Below, one piece after another: positions 32,616 to 45,587 of a DNA stretch of 64,000 nucleotides; position 1 is the stretch's first letter, and the number at the start of each line of letters is the position of its first letter. The stretch is from the NCBI RefSeq assembly GCF_905475465.1, contig NC_062250.1:5354501-5418500 (forward strand), read 5' to 3'. The notes beneath the pieces are model-generated. The model was given only the letters and a program-made list of their open reading frames with translations. It ran no database searches and had not been told where the DNA came from. The stretch is from Pieris napi (Eukaryota; Arthropoda; Insecta; Lepidoptera; Pieridae). The position numbers and the translations under genes were made by a program.

Positions 32616-35600
32616 CCATACTGCAATAGATAAGCTTATTCAGTGCGTTTGCCCTTAATAGATAAGCTTGTTCAGTGCATATGCCCTTAATAGATAATAT
32701 TAAAGCTTATTCAGTGCATATGACTGCAATAGATGGTTAAAGCTTATTCAGTGCATATGCCCTTAATATATAATGTTTAAGCTTATTCAGTGCATATGCT
32801 CTTAATAGATAAGCTTGTTCAGTGCATATGCCCTTAATAGATAAGCTTATTCAGTGCGTTTGCGCTTAATAGATAAGCTTGTTTAGTGCATATGCCCATA
32901 ATAGATAAGCTTGTTCAGTGCATATGCCCTTAATAGATAAGCTTGTTCAGTGCATATGCCCTTAATAGATAATAGCTTGTTCAGTACATATGCTTATTCA
33001 GTGCATATGCCCATAATAGATAATATTAAAGCTCATTCAGTGCATATGCCCTTAATAGATAAGCTTATTCAGTGCGTTTGCCCTTAATAGATAAGCTCAT
33101 TCAGTGCATATGCCCTTAATAGATAAGCTTGTTCAGTGCATATGCCCTTAATAGATAATAGCTTGTTCAGTGCGTTTGCCCTTAAAAGATAAGCTTATTC
33201 AGTGCATATGCCCTTAATTGATAATATTAAAGCTTATTCAGTGCGTTTGCCCTTAATAGATAAGCTTGTTCAGTGCATATGCCCTAAATAGATAAGCTTA
33301 TTCAGTGCATATGTCCTTATTAGATAAGCTTATTCAGTGCGTTTGCCCTTAATAGATAAGCTTATTCAGTGCATTTTCCCTTAATAGATAAGCTTATTGA
33401 GTGCATATCCCCATAATAGATAATATAAAAGCTTATTCAGTGCGTTTGCCCTTAATAGATAAGCTTGTTCAGTGCATATGCCCTTAATAGATAAGCTTAT
33501 TCAGTGCATATGCCCTTAATAGATAAGCTTATTCAGTGCATATGTCCTTAATAGATAAGCTTATTCAGTGCAAATGTCCTTAATTGATAATATTAAAGCT
33601 TATTCAGTGCATATGCCCTTAATAGATAATAGCTTGTTCAGTGCGTTTGCCCTTAAAAGATAAACTTGTTCAGTGCATATGCCCTAAATAGATAAGCTTA
33701 TTCAGTGCGTTTGCCCTTAATAGATAAGCTTGTTCAGTGCATATGCCCTTAATAGATAATAGCTTGTTCAGTGCGTTTGCCCTTAAAAGATAAGCTTATT
33801 CAGTGCATATGCCCTTAATAGATAAGCTTGTTCAGTGCATATGCCCTTAATAGATAATATTAAAGCTTATTCAGTGCATATGCCCTTAATAGATAATAGC
33901 TTGTTCAGTGCATATGTCCTTAATAGATAAGCTTATTCAGTACGTTTGCCCTTAATAGATAAGCTTGTTCAGTGCATATGTCTTAAAGATATATCTTATA
34001 AATATTAAAGCTTATTCAGTGCGTTTCCCCTTAATAGATAAGCTTGTTCAGTGCATATGCCCATAATAGATAAGCTTATTCAGTGCATATGCCTTTAATA
34101 GATAAGCTTATTCAGTGCAAATGTCCTTAATTGATAATATTAAAGCTTATTCAGTGCATATGCCCTTAATAGATAATAGCTTGTTCAGTGCATATGTCCT
34201 TAATAGATAAGCTTATTCAGTGCATATGCCCTTAATAGATAAGCTTATTCAGTGCATATGTCCTTATTAGATAAGCTTATTCAGTACGTTTGCCCTTAAT
34301 AGATAAGCTTGTTCAGTGCATATGTCTTAAAGATATATCTTATAAATATTAAAGCTTATTCATTGCGTTTCCCCTTAATAGATAAGCTTGTTCAGTGCAT
34401 ATGCCCATAATAGATAAGCTTATTCAGTGCATATGCCTTTAATAGATAAGCTTATTCAGTGCAAATGTCCTTAATTGATAATATTAAAGCTTATTCAGTG
34501 CATATGCCCTTAATAGATAATAGCTTATTCAGTGCGTTTGCCCTTAATAGATAAGCTTGTTCAGTGCATATGCCCTAAATAGATAAGCTTATTCAGTGCA
34601 TATGTCCTTATTAGATAAGCTTATTCAGTGCGTTTGCCCTTAATAGATAAGCTTATTCAGTGCATTTTCCCTTAATAGATAAGCTTATTGAGTGCATATC
34701 CCCTTAATAGATAATATAAAAGCTTATTCAGTGCGTTTGCCCTTAATAGATAAGCTTGTTCAGTGCATATGCCCTTAATAGATAAGCTTATTCAGTGCAT
34801 ATGCCCTTAATAGATAAGCTTATTCAGTGCATATGTCCTTATTAGATAAGCTTATTCAGTACGTTTGCCCTTAATAGATAAGCTTGTTCAGTGCATATGT
34901 CCTTAATTGATAATATTAAAGCTTATTCAGTGCGTTTGCCCTTAATAGATAAGCTTGTTCAGTGCATATGCCCTTAATAGATAAGCTTATTCAGTGCATA
35001 TGCCTTTAATAGATAAGCTTATTCAGTGCAAATGTCCTTAATTGATAATATTAAAGCTTATTCAGTGCATATGCCCTTAATAGATAATAGCTTGTTCAGT
35101 GCGTTTGCCCTTAAAAGATAAACTTGTTCAGTGCATATGCCCTAAATAGATAAGCTTATTGAGTGCATATGCCCTTAATTGATAATATTAAAGCTTATTC
35201 AGTGCAAATGCCCTTAATAGATAAGCTTATTCAGTGCATATGTCCTTAATAGATAAGCTTATTCAGTGCATATCTCCTTAATAAATAAGCTTATTCAGTG
35301 CGTTGGCCCTTAATAGATAAGCTTGATCAGTGCATATGCCCTTAATAGATAAGCTTATTCAGTGCATATCTCCTTAATAGATAAGCTTATTCAGTGCGTT
35401 TGCCCTTAATAGATAAGCTTGATCAGTGCATATTCCCTTAATAGATCAGCTTATTCAGTGCATATGCCATTAATTGATAATATTAAAGCTTATTCAGTGC
35501 ATATGCCCTTAATAGATAAGCTAATTCAGTGCGTTTGCCCTTTATAGATAATAGCTTGTTCGGTGCATATTCCCTTAATAGATAAGCTTATTCAGTGCCT

Positions 35601-38025
35601 TTGCGCTTAATAGATAAGCTTATTCAGTGCGTTTGCCCTTAATAGATAAGCTTGTTCAGTGCATATGCCCTTAATAGATAATAGCTTGTTCAGTGCGTTT
35701 GCCCTTAAAAGATAAGCTTATTCAGTGCATATGCCCTTAATTGATAATATTAAAGCTTATTCAGTGCGTTTGCCCTTAATAGATAAGCTTGTTCAGTGCA
35801 TATGCCCTAAATAGATAAGCTTATTCAGTGCATATGTCCTTATTAGATAAGCTTATTCAGTGCGTTTGCCCTTAATAGATAAGCTTATTCAGTGCATTTT
35901 CCCTTAATAGATAAGCTTATTGAGTGCATATCCCCATAATAGATAATATAAAAGCTTATTCAGTGCGTTTGCCCTTAATAGATAAGCTTGTTCAGTGCAT
36001 ATGCCCTTAATAGATAAGCTTATTCAGTGCATATGCCCTTAATAGATAAGCTTATTCAGTGCATATGTCCTTAATAGATAAGCTTATTCAGTGCAAATGT
36101 CCTTAATTGATAATATTAAAGCTTATTCAGTGCATATGCCCTTAATAGATAATAGCTTGTTCAGTGCGTTTGCCCTTAAAAGATAAACTTGTTCAGTGCA
36201 TATGCCCTAAATAGATAAGCTTATTCAGTGCGTTTGCCCTTAATAGATAAGCTTGTTCAGTGCATATGCCCTTAATAGATAATAGCTTGTTCAGTGCGTT
36301 TGCCCTTAAAAGATAAGCTTATTCAGTGCATATGCCCTTAATTGATAATATTAAAGCTTATTCAGTGCGTTTGCCCTTAATAGATAAGCTTGTTCAGTGC
36401 ATATGCCCTAAATAGATAAGCTTATTCAGTGCATATGTCCTTATTAGATAAGCTTATTCAGTGCGTTTGCCCTTAATAGATAAGCTTATTCAGTGCATTT
36501 TCCCTTAATAGATAAGCTCATTGAGTGCATATCCCCTTAATTGATAATATAAAAGCTTATTCAGTGCGTTTGCCCTTAATAGATAAGCTTGTTCAGTGCA
36601 TATGCCCTTAATAGATAAGCTTATGCAGTGCATATGCCCTTAATAGATAAGCTTATTCAGTGCATATGTCCTTAATAGAATAGCTTATTCAGTGCATATG
36701 CCCTTAATAGATAAGCTTATTCAGTGCATATGTCCTTATTAGATAAGCTTATTCAGTGCGTTTGCCCTTAATAGATAAGCTTGTTCAGTGCATATGTCCT
36801 TAATTGATAATATTAAAGCTTATTCAGTGCGTTTGCCCTTAATAGATAAGCTTGTTCAGTGCATATGCCCTTAATAGATAAGCTTATTCAGTGCATATGC
36901 CCTTAATAGATAAGCTTATTCAGTGCATATGTCCTTAATAGAATAGCTTATTCAGTGCATATGCCCTTAATAGATAAGCTTATTCAGTGCATATGTCCTT
37001 ATTAGATAAGCTTATTCAGTGCGTTTGCCCTTAATTGATAATATTAAAGCTTATTCAGTGCATATGCCATTAATAGATAAGCTTATTCAGTGCATATGTC
37101 CTTAATAGATAAGCTTATTCAGTGCATATGCCCTTAATTGATAATATTAAAGCTTATTCAGTGCATATTCCTTAATAGATAAGCTTATTCAGTGCATATG
37201 TCCTTAATAGATAAGCTTATTCAGTGCATATGCCCTTAATAGATAATATAAAAGCTTATTCAGTGCGTTTGCCCTTAATAGTTAATAACTTGTTCAGTGC
37301 ATATGCCCTGAATAGTTAATAACTTGTTCAGTGCATATGCCCTTAATATATAAGCTTGTTCAGTGCATATGCCCTTAATAGATAAGCTTATTCAGTGCAT
37401 ATGCCCTTAATAGATAAGCTTATTCAGTGCATATGTCCTTAATAGATAAGCTTATTCAGTGCATATGCCCTTAATAGATAAGCTTATTCAGTGCATATGT
37501 CCTTATTAGATAAGCTTATTCAGTTCGTTTGCCCTTAATAGATAAGCTTGTTTAGTGCATATGCCCTTAATAGTTAATAACTTGTTCAGTGCATTAGCCC
37601 TTAATAGATAATATAAAAGCTTATTCAGTGCATTTGCCCTTAATAGATAAGCTTATTCAGTGCATATGCCCTTAATAGATAAGCTTATTCAGTGCATATG
37701 TCCTTATTAGATAAGCTTATTCAGTTCGTTTGCCCTTAATAGATAACCTTGTTTAGTGCATATGCCCTTAATAGTTAATAACTTGTTCAGTGCATTAGCC
37801 CTTAATAGATAATATAAAAGCTTATTCAGTGCATTTGCCCTTAATAGATAAGCTTGTTCAGTGCATATGCCCTAAATAGATAAGCTTATTCAGTGCATAT
37901 GTCCTTATTAGATAAGCTTATTCAGTGCGTTTGCCCTTAATAGATAAGCTTGTTTAGTGCATATGCTCTTAATAGATAAGCTTATTCAGTGCATATGCCC
38001 TTAATAGATAAGCTTGTTCAGTGCA
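32616..38025. repeat. 32-bp satellite array with AAGCTT in nearly every unit
   Basis: 5.4 kb of head-to-tail units of 'agataagcttattcagtgca' plus 'tatgcccttaat', about 165 copies. Common variants are gttcag for attcag, gcgtttgc for gcatatgc, gtcctta for gccctta, and a longer linker 'gataatattaaagctt'. Longer blocks repeat: 33121-33820 recurs at ~35644-36340 (offset ~2523 bp), and the odd unit 'cttaaagatatatcttataa' occurs at ~33982 and ~34326. Both edges are sharp and the flanks are ordinary AT-rich DNA. No coding frame persists. Confidence 0.97.
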
Positions 38026-39065
38026 TAGCTGTAAAGTATCTTTAATCTTAATAGATTTTCTATAAAATATTACTAAAGATACATTATAAATATGTTTGCG
38101 GTTGCCGCTCATGGGACATTTGTTTTGTTAGGTAAAAAGCTTTGCCTCTACTTTTATAATGATTTTTTTTTTTTTTTCACTCAACGTTGTGGTACGATTA
38201 TGCTAGAGTGACGGGCATAAATAAACCATTGCACAGTTACATCTATGTTAATAGTTAATAGTTGTATGTTTTAGAAAAAAATAAAAAAGAAGAACTATAA
38301 CTAATTGATTTGTTTAATATGTACTTATTACAAAAAGTATTTTTTTTTTTACAATAATTCTGAACAAATAACTACACAAATCGAGCTAGCAAAGAAATTA
38401 AATTAAAGTATTTTACGGTTGACTTATACCTAGTATAAACCATTATTTAACTGGCGAGTTTATGTTGGTTTTATTTCAGCGAGAATGAAATACCGCCAAT
38501 CATGTCTTTCCTTTTGTTTCGCAGCCAACTAATCAAACAATGTCATGCGAATCAGCACTCTTTTTTAATTAAAACTCTTTCAATAAACCTTTTTTGTATT
38601 TTCAATCATGTGGACTACGTTTGACATACAAGTGTCAGTCGCAAATGACAATTAACCAATTTGTTTTAATCCATAGAGTTTATGTCAAGTTTAGGTCATG
38701 TCAACAAAATATGGGATTTAATTATTTTACATTATCATTTTCACCTATGGAAGATTGTTTTTAAGACAAATTATTGTGTAAATTCTTAGCTGCATTTTCC
38801 TGATTAATAGTTTATGCTTTACAATTTAATGAACGAATATCTAAGCACAATACACTTGCGAGCCGATCTTGAGTCCAGTGCATAACTTTAGCAAACATTC
38901 GGGCTCGTTGCCAAATCACCTAACAAATTCTGCTCTTTAGTTTTTTTATATTCAACTTATTTGCTTACCATTCTACTAGGAGGAAATTATCCCTGTGTGT
39001 ACCCTAAATTTACGATTTATCTACTCTTATGTCAGCATTAATGTACGTATTAATACATCTATATT
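38026..39065. other. AT-rich DNA, no feature recognised
   Basis: Poly-T run at ~38163-38177. No gene or known repeat seen. Confidence 0.5.
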
Positions 39066-39368
39066 ATATACTAGCAGACCGGCCAAGCGTTGCTGACACG
39101 GACCACCATGCTTTTTTGGTGGTAATGCGATTAAATGGTAGCTTATGTGAAACGTTGGTACTTTCAACACAGCGCCATCTGTTAGAATTGTGACTATTAA
39201 ATAATAAACAAATATTTTTCAATAAAATAATATTGCGGGTATAAATTGAGATGTAAGCTATCCTATCTTTTAAGTTAGATCAAACTGCACACGGTGTGCA
39301 AATTTTAATGAAATCGGTTCGGTAGTTTAGGAGTCCATAGCGGACAAACGTGACACGTAATTTATATA
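39066..39368 (+). mobile_element. Unclassified interspersed repeat, family U1, second copy
   Basis: 'ctagcagaccggccaagcgt' at the left and 'gtgacacgtaatttatata' at the right correspond to the ends of 23343-23627. The core 'atgaaatcggttcggtagtt' replaces 'atgagaatcggtcaagccgt', so this is a related subfamily. A Helitron abuts its right end. Confidence 0.55.
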
Positions 39369-39745
39369 TCTATATATATAAAAAGAAAATGGTGTTCGTT
39401 TGAGGCTCTTTCACGCTTAAACCACTGATCGTATCGACATGAAAGTACCACCATTCGATGCGAAATTTTTCCTAGATGGTTTATGGCTATTTATTTAATT
39501 CCAACGTTCCTTCATTTTTTTATTTCTGTTTTACTTTTATGAAAATTTTTCCCGCTAATAAAAACAAAAGAGGCTTCCTAGAACCGCAAAACGTCAACAT
39601 CTGTTAAAAACTCGATTTTCGAAATATTTCAATTTTCTTAGCGGGAAGTTAAAAAGAAGAATAATAAAAATATGAAAAAAAAATAAAATAATGAAACATA
39701 AAATTTATTTTAATTCGCCCAGCGGAGCGGGCGCGAAACGGCTAG
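39369..39745 (+). mobile_element. Non-autonomous Helitron, copy 2 (Lep1-like)
   Basis: 377-bp element starting TC ('tctatatatataaaaag') after A and ending CTAG before T. A 5-bp hairpin cgccc...gggcg (39716-39733) stands 8 nt before CTAG. The 5' part 'aaaatggtgttcgtttgagg' and 'cacgcttaaaccactgat' matches what I remember of Lep1 Helitrons. No Rep/helicase is present. Confidence 0.8.
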
Positions 39746-40171
39746 TAATATATATTAAGATATAAAATTATAATACAGTTTGATACAGTCCACGTCAAAG
39801 AAATTATGATCCAAGTAGTAGGTAGTTCATTTACATAGTTTTTCTAAAAGAATCTTTAAAATATTATGTGACGTAACATAGAACAATTTCGTTATCTGTG
39901 ACAGGGCCCTCTGAACGCTGTGTTGTATTTTGGCGCCATTTATAATTGATTTTCACGGAAAAATATTGTATATCGTATTTTTAGGATTTGTCTTTACAAG
40001 AAATTACACGCGATAAGATTAATTAGGACGAAGAACTTATAAATAATTGATATCAAAAGTTTATGGTTATGTACTACGATCCCAATACACGAGATTAAAA
40101 AATGCGCACAGCAAGATAATTGTCGATAATTTTTCTCTCATGGGATAGATATATTTCTGTATGTGTGCATC

Positions 40172-40189
40172 ACGTCACCGGTGACGTCA
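40172..40189. promoter_or_regulatory. CRE-like site within a 16-bp palindrome
   Basis: 'acgtcaccggtgacgt' (40172-40187) is a perfect palindrome and overlaps the full CRE octamer TGACGTCA (40182-40189), in a small CpG-rich patch ('cacgcgcttgtcgactgcgt'). It could be a CREB/ATF site of an unseen promoter or a chance palindrome. Confidence 0.35.
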
Positions 40190-40689
40190 CGCGCTTGTCG
40201 ACTGCGTACGTACATAAGTCAGCCTAAGCAATGGCATCCATGAAGGAATGAACGGACTGCAAGACACCTTATTATTATTTAAATTATTATTTTCACCTTT
40301 TTTCTATTTTAGTTTATTTGGTATTTAAGTTTTGAATTTTATATATGAATTTAGCTGTGTCAAAAATGGTATTCTTCTTCGGTAAGACGTATTCTTCTAT
40401 AATTTCTATAACCCAGAAAAGCACTAGTAAATTATCAGTAGGTACAAGGTCATTTTATTCGGTCTAAATGAGAGTGCTCATTTTAGGTAGGTATACATTT
40501 TCATTTGTTTAATAATATTTTTCACACATACTGTCATCATATAGTTTAATGTTAATCAACTAGATTAGAACATTAAAATACCTTTAACCAGTTTATGAAT
40601 TTTGATATAAAACATCGAAACGAAGAAGATACTATAGGGGGGCAAATGTGCTTAAGGGACGCCATTAAAAGGCAGTAATTGCCGCTAAT

Positions 40690-40765
40690 TTTAGTGGATG
40701 CGTTGCCGGCCTTTGAGGGAAGAGTATGCTCTCTTTTTAAACAATTAGATAGTGTATCCCAAAGA
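40690..40765 (-). mobile_element. Decayed LINE 3' fragment
   Basis: 'gatgcgttgccggcctttga' then 'gaagagtatgctctctt' matches the reverse complement of 24230-24265 with many changes. Confidence 0.5.
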
Positions 40766-42119
40766 AGATCACAGTTGGGAGGTCAGATTCCAGAATGAAT
40801 CAAGGTGATGCGGATGAAATTATTATTTTGTTGGATAAATAACCGCATAGAAGCCAAACTACATATTATAATATATCGCTAGTGTGTTGCCCCCGCTGAT
40901 TTTGTTCCGATAAAGTAGGTATTTGACATTAATCCGGCTCACGCGCTTAGCTGCTTTCACAACAGTGTTAAATAGAAAAAAATATAACCATATATATAAG
41001 CCTTTAATTTTCTTTTATAAAATCAACCTGCATATAACGCATATAATTTTTAATAGTAAGCGTATACAAGGTAGCATTTGCATTTTTTTATAGTACAAGG
41101 GTATAGTATGTGTAATAAAGATGCTATCGTAACAGTACAAGAAAATAATTAACTAAAACCCCTATTTTCTCAAACAAATTGAGATAAAATTGATCGATAA
41201 ATTTAACACCATTGCAAATTCATTCATACAAGACGACGGTCAAAATCGTTGGTAGTTCGGTATGAAAAGTACCTACGGCGGGGACGTAAATATTATCGCA
41301 AAGTTCACTTGTGTCGCATAACAAATTCAGATTAATAGGATACGATTGTTTACTTTTTAGATGTTTCAGAAGTATGAATATCATATTTCATCGTAAAGTT
41401 CCTTGAGGTAATTAGTATAATTACAACACATGTCTTCAACGAGAAAGCCACTCCGACGTGCTTTTGGCGTTTCTTAAATTGTATGTATCAGGACCACATA
41501 TATCGTGTCCTATTGGACTAGTTTGATATAAATTTTATTCGTTAAAAATGTAAAGCCTATACTCGCTTGTCACCTCGTAAAACCAAGACACTATTAAAGT
41601 CTGAGATATTGATACCATGACGTTATTTATGGGCTTTCGATGTAGTTCAATCAATATAGCGCTAATGCGACCTTGGGATCGCGCGGTACAAAATCTCATT
41701 ATTGGGATCGAGATTGCTGTCGATATCGCTATTAAAACTTAGAGTAAGAGCACAGCTTTACATTTAACATCGTACGTTTAAATAAATATATCAGGTATGT
41801 TAATTTTAAAGCCTCTAGGAATTTTTGTACATTTATTTATGACCAACCAGAATGCCATGTTTTATTTAAAATTAAAAAGTAAACATGCACCATAATAAAG
41901 TTCACTACAATGTCTAAATTAAATCTCGTCGCTATCTGATATTTATACGTAATTTAATATTCATTAAATTTACTAATTAACAAGTAAACGAAATAGAGAG
42001 CAACAAAACTGTGACTCATATATCATTGTCTCCGAGAAATTTGGCTTTATTTTATTAAATGTTATTATTATGTTTAGAGTTTATTATTAATCTGTTTTTG
42101 TAAATGAAGGAACCTATGT

Positions 42120-42218
42120 TATTTGGTTCGGAAATACTTCAGTGGGCAGCTGATTCCACATAGTGGTAATGCGCCGCAAATCTGCCTTAAAAAAAGCTAA
42201 GCTGGGGAACGACTTATT
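42120..42218 (-). mobile_element. LINE 3' fragment
   Basis: 'ggttcggaaatacttcagtg' and 'ggcagctgattccacatagt' are the reverse complement of the WNQLPTEVFPNQ coding stretch at 24170-24205; 'ggggaacgac' follows. No tail remains. Confidence 0.65.
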
Positions 42219-42641
42219 TGGTCCAGGTATGTACGATAAGACTTAGTCAACTCGATTTCACGATCCACGGTTGATACAAGGTGTTGGTATCCTACTTGTT
42301 AACCGCTTTTTTTATATGATTTTATCGATAAATACCTGATCATCTTTCTCTATACATCGACATGACCAAGTGTTAAATACGCGTTTATAAAGAAAAAGCC
42401 ATTGCTGCACGTGATTCGAATGCAGAGAGTTGTACGCAAAAGCCACAACAAGACTAGACCAACATCTTACCTATTATATTTTAATAAGACGTTAGGTATT
42501 GCTTCTATGCGGGGTGAATAGTGGTATATTGTGTAATGTTGCTTAAAAATATTTTATTAAAACTAAATTTATAACAATTTGCAGTAATGGTCAGGGAGAC
42601 TGACAACAAGTTGACAACTTAATATTACGATTTAAGCTTAT
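42219..42641. other. AT-rich DNA, no feature recognised
   Basis: No coding signal or recognised repeat. Confidence 0.5.
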
Positions 42642-44081
42642 TAGACCAGTGCAGATAGCCTTCAAAATAAATAAAAAGTGAAAAAAATTACAGTAGGATG
42701 AAACCCATTAGAAAAGCAGGGGAATATGATCAAAATGAAAGGAAAAATAAATTACGGTCGATCTGAGGTCGGGAAGGGAAGGGGGGGGAGGTTTAAGGGT
42801 AAAAAACGGTTTATATCGATTTCCGGAAAAACTAAAAGTCCTATCGAAGAAAGTTAAATGGCAAAGTTGTAGGTAATAAAAAGATCTAAAACTTTTGTAT
42901 TCACACATTTTTCACATAACCTCAAAATTGGTGTGAAAAATTCAAAAAACCAAGTTTTTGGTTTTTTATTTTTATCTTTTACAAAAATTTATTTTTTTAA
43001 ACGAAATTTGGTGAAAACTTACCTTATTATGTCCCAAATATACTGTAATTTATTTGATTAAAAATATTTATTTTTTCACCTTATTTTGAATTAATATCGA
43101 AAAAACACCCTAATTTTCAATCGAAAATTCTGACGTCAAAATTTCAGCTTTTTTCAAAAAGTTGGTATGCTTTCAGTTCGTTGAAATCTCTACTTTCCTA
43201 TGGTAAAAAAATATATATATATTACCATAGTAAATCTTCTCAGAAAATGAAAAAACATCGTATGCAGTAACGCCCAGACCCGTCATACCCTTCCCTACTT
43301 CTCTATGAATCTTCTTTAAATTATAATTAGATGCCTATTTATTACTATTTTAAGATAACTTATATATACCTGAGTGACCTAAAAAAATTTTTTAGCCTTT
43401 AGATGAGCTAAAATTTTCGTATTTCATAGAGAAGTAGGGAAGGGTATGACGGGTCTGGGCGTTACTGCATACGATGTTTTGCATTTTCTGAGAAGATTTA
43501 CTATGGTAATATATATATATGTTTTTACCATAGGAAAGTAGAGATTTCAACGAACTGAAAGCACACCAACTTTTTGAAAAAAGCTGAAATTTTGACGTCA
43601 GAATTTTCGATTGAAAATTAGGGTGTTTTTTCGATATTAATTCAAAATAAGGTGAAAAAAATAAATATTTTTAATCAAATAAATTACAGTATATTTGGGA
43701 CATAATAAGGTAAGTTTTCACCAAATTTCGTTTAAAAAAATAAATTTTTGTAAAAGATAAAAATAAAAAACAAAAAACTTGGTTTTTTGAATTTTTCACA
43801 CCAATTTTGAGGTTATGTGAAAAATGTGTGAATACAAAAGTTTTAGATCTTTTTATTACCTACAACTTTGCCATTTAACTTTCTTCGATAGGACTTTTAG
43901 TTTTGCCGGAAATCGAGATAAACCGTTTTTTACCCTTAAACCTCCCCCCCCTACCCCTTCCCGACCTCAGATCGACCGTAATTTATTTTTCCTTTCATTT
44001 TGATCATATTCCCCTGCTTTTCTAATGGGTTTCATCCTACTGTAATTTTTTTTGGTTTCAAAAATTATCGGCACTGGTCTA
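42642..44081. mobile_element. Long foldback (inverted-repeat) element, 1.44 kb
   Basis: The left arm 42642-43309 and right arm 43424-44081 are reverse complements over ~660 bp, with a 114-bp loop. Outer ends are tagaccagtgc and gcactggtcta. Inner ends are 'ggtctgggcgttactgcata' and its complement. By eye the arms differ only at scattered bases and small indels, mostly near the outer ends, in poly-A/T or the G8/C8 run. TAT flanks both ends and may be a 3-bp target duplication. There is no transposase ORF, so it would be mobilised in trans. Short frames such as 42708-42908 are incidental. Confidence 0.9.
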
Positions 44082-44360
44082 TATTGAAACGTTGCTAACG
44101 CCTCCTAGTGTCGCGGAGTTGGTATTTACAAATAGACACACGCGTACCAGTACAAATTAGTACATATTATAATTAATTATGTAACGAACAAGTAAACAAT
44201 TTATTTCCTAAAAAGTGTTACATAAATCTTACCTCTACAAATTTTTAAAGCAATTTTTAAAGCTTGAGTTGTTCGTAATTTGATGTATAAAGAAATATAT
44301 CGTCTGGATATGATTCCTAGTGAATTTTTTTAACAAACTTTACATAATACAACGGCCAAC
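44082..44360. other. AT-rich DNA, no feature recognised
   Basis: No coding signal or recognised repeat. Confidence 0.5.
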
Positions 44361-44745
44361 GGCTTGATTCTCTCTCGCTACGCAGAGACATTGCGTCTCT
44401 TTGCGTTTTTTACAAAATATACTACGGAGAGTGTTCGGAAGAATTGTTTGGGTTGATCCCTCCTGCCTCTTTTCAACGACCTCTAAATTTCACCAACATC
44501 ATCTTCATAGTTGGAGGTCTTCCACGGTCCGTTTCACAAGGCATTTTCTTTTGCGAACTAGCGTACTGAGGAATCGACTCCCGGTGGGGGTCTTCCCTCA
44601 GAGAAGACCTCCAAATGTTTAAAAATCGAGTTTACTCCTCCCTTAAAGGCCGGCACCCACAAAAAATGGATGTCTATGGGCTGCGAAGACTGCCCTTTTT
44701 GGTCGTCCCGCAAGCTCGTTTGCCCCGCCTATTATATAAAAAAAA
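44361..44745 (+). pseudogene. LINE 3' fragment, third family (jockey-like RT C-terminus, frameshifted)
   Basis: The frame at 44401-44622 gives HSWRSSTVRFTRHFLLRTSV then LRNRLPVGVFP, the conserved end of a jockey-like ORF2 (...RFTR.FL.RT..LWN.LP..VFP). The expected W is R. After ~44600 the match continues in another frame ('aaatcgagtttactcctccc'), so a frameshift has occurred. The tail 'ggatgtctatgggctgcgaa' and 'cccgcaagctcgtttgcccc' ends in a poly-A run. Confidence 0.7.
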
Positions 44746-45587
44746 CAATCCAATTTCAACAATATGGCAGTCAAACTCATAACCCTCTTGTAAAGTCACT
44801 TAACAATATCCAACGAGTTTTTCGAACAAGGTGTATTCTTTATTAACTGCCTTTCATATTCGTAATATTGTCAAAAATACTGGTCAATTTAAAATCAATT
44901 ACAGCAACGCGAAGAGGAAGTTAGATTTGTTAGTAATTCACAGAATGGAACTCCGACTAACTTGAACAAGGAAACTATCGCCTGATTGTGAGAGTGCTTA
45001 CGACAATGTAGATTTGTACGGAAAGGGTCTTTGTCTTACCATTATAATCTTATATCTAATCCATACGTAGCTTTGTGATACTCAGCAATCCGTTTGGTAT
45101 CTTGTAGCACCTTACAAACAATTTGTAAAACAAAACAGTTGTTTGTTTCATTACAAATGTAAGTGTAATATCACAATATTAATGTATACGTATATACATT
45201 ATATATGTAAAACACAAATTTATTTTACATAAAATTTTACAGTGCGTTACATAAAATAATGATTAACTTAATTACATACTAATGATTTCGTAATGACCTT
45301 TAGGTAATATATCGATTTTGTTTGGTAAAATGTACCGCTTAGCGTCATTAAAAGATAAACATATCTTATTTATTTCCTGTGTAAAAACTGTATGTTATAA
45401 TTATCTAAACCGATACATTTTACAATACTATACGTTTTTATTAAACAAACAGGACTTCAAATTATTTAATGTTATTTTTTTTGTAATACATTTCTTTCAC
45501 CCTTCGCTTTCGTACAAATATGAATTGATTTTGATTAAAAGAGTAGGGGAGTAATCGCGTATTAAAGTATGAACATATCAGAAGTGC
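44746..45587. other. AT-rich DNA, no gene recognised
   Basis: Frames at 45318-45554 and 45462-45674 are AT-driven and show no domain. Confidence 0.5.

Larger units (their letters stand above)
39746..42119. other. AT-rich DNA, no gene recognised
   Basis: Includes a strong CRE-like palindrome at 40172-40189 and a decayed LINE fragment at 40690-40765. Otherwise I see no feature. Confidence 0.5.

Noticed and set aside
32616..38025. Repeat and spacer arrangement in the 32-bp array
   Set aside because: What look like spacers are variants of the same unit, so it is a simple satellite.
42708..42908. 66-codon ORF in the foldback arm
   Set aside because: Proline- and Phe-rich frame from poly-C and poly-T tracts, with no domain.
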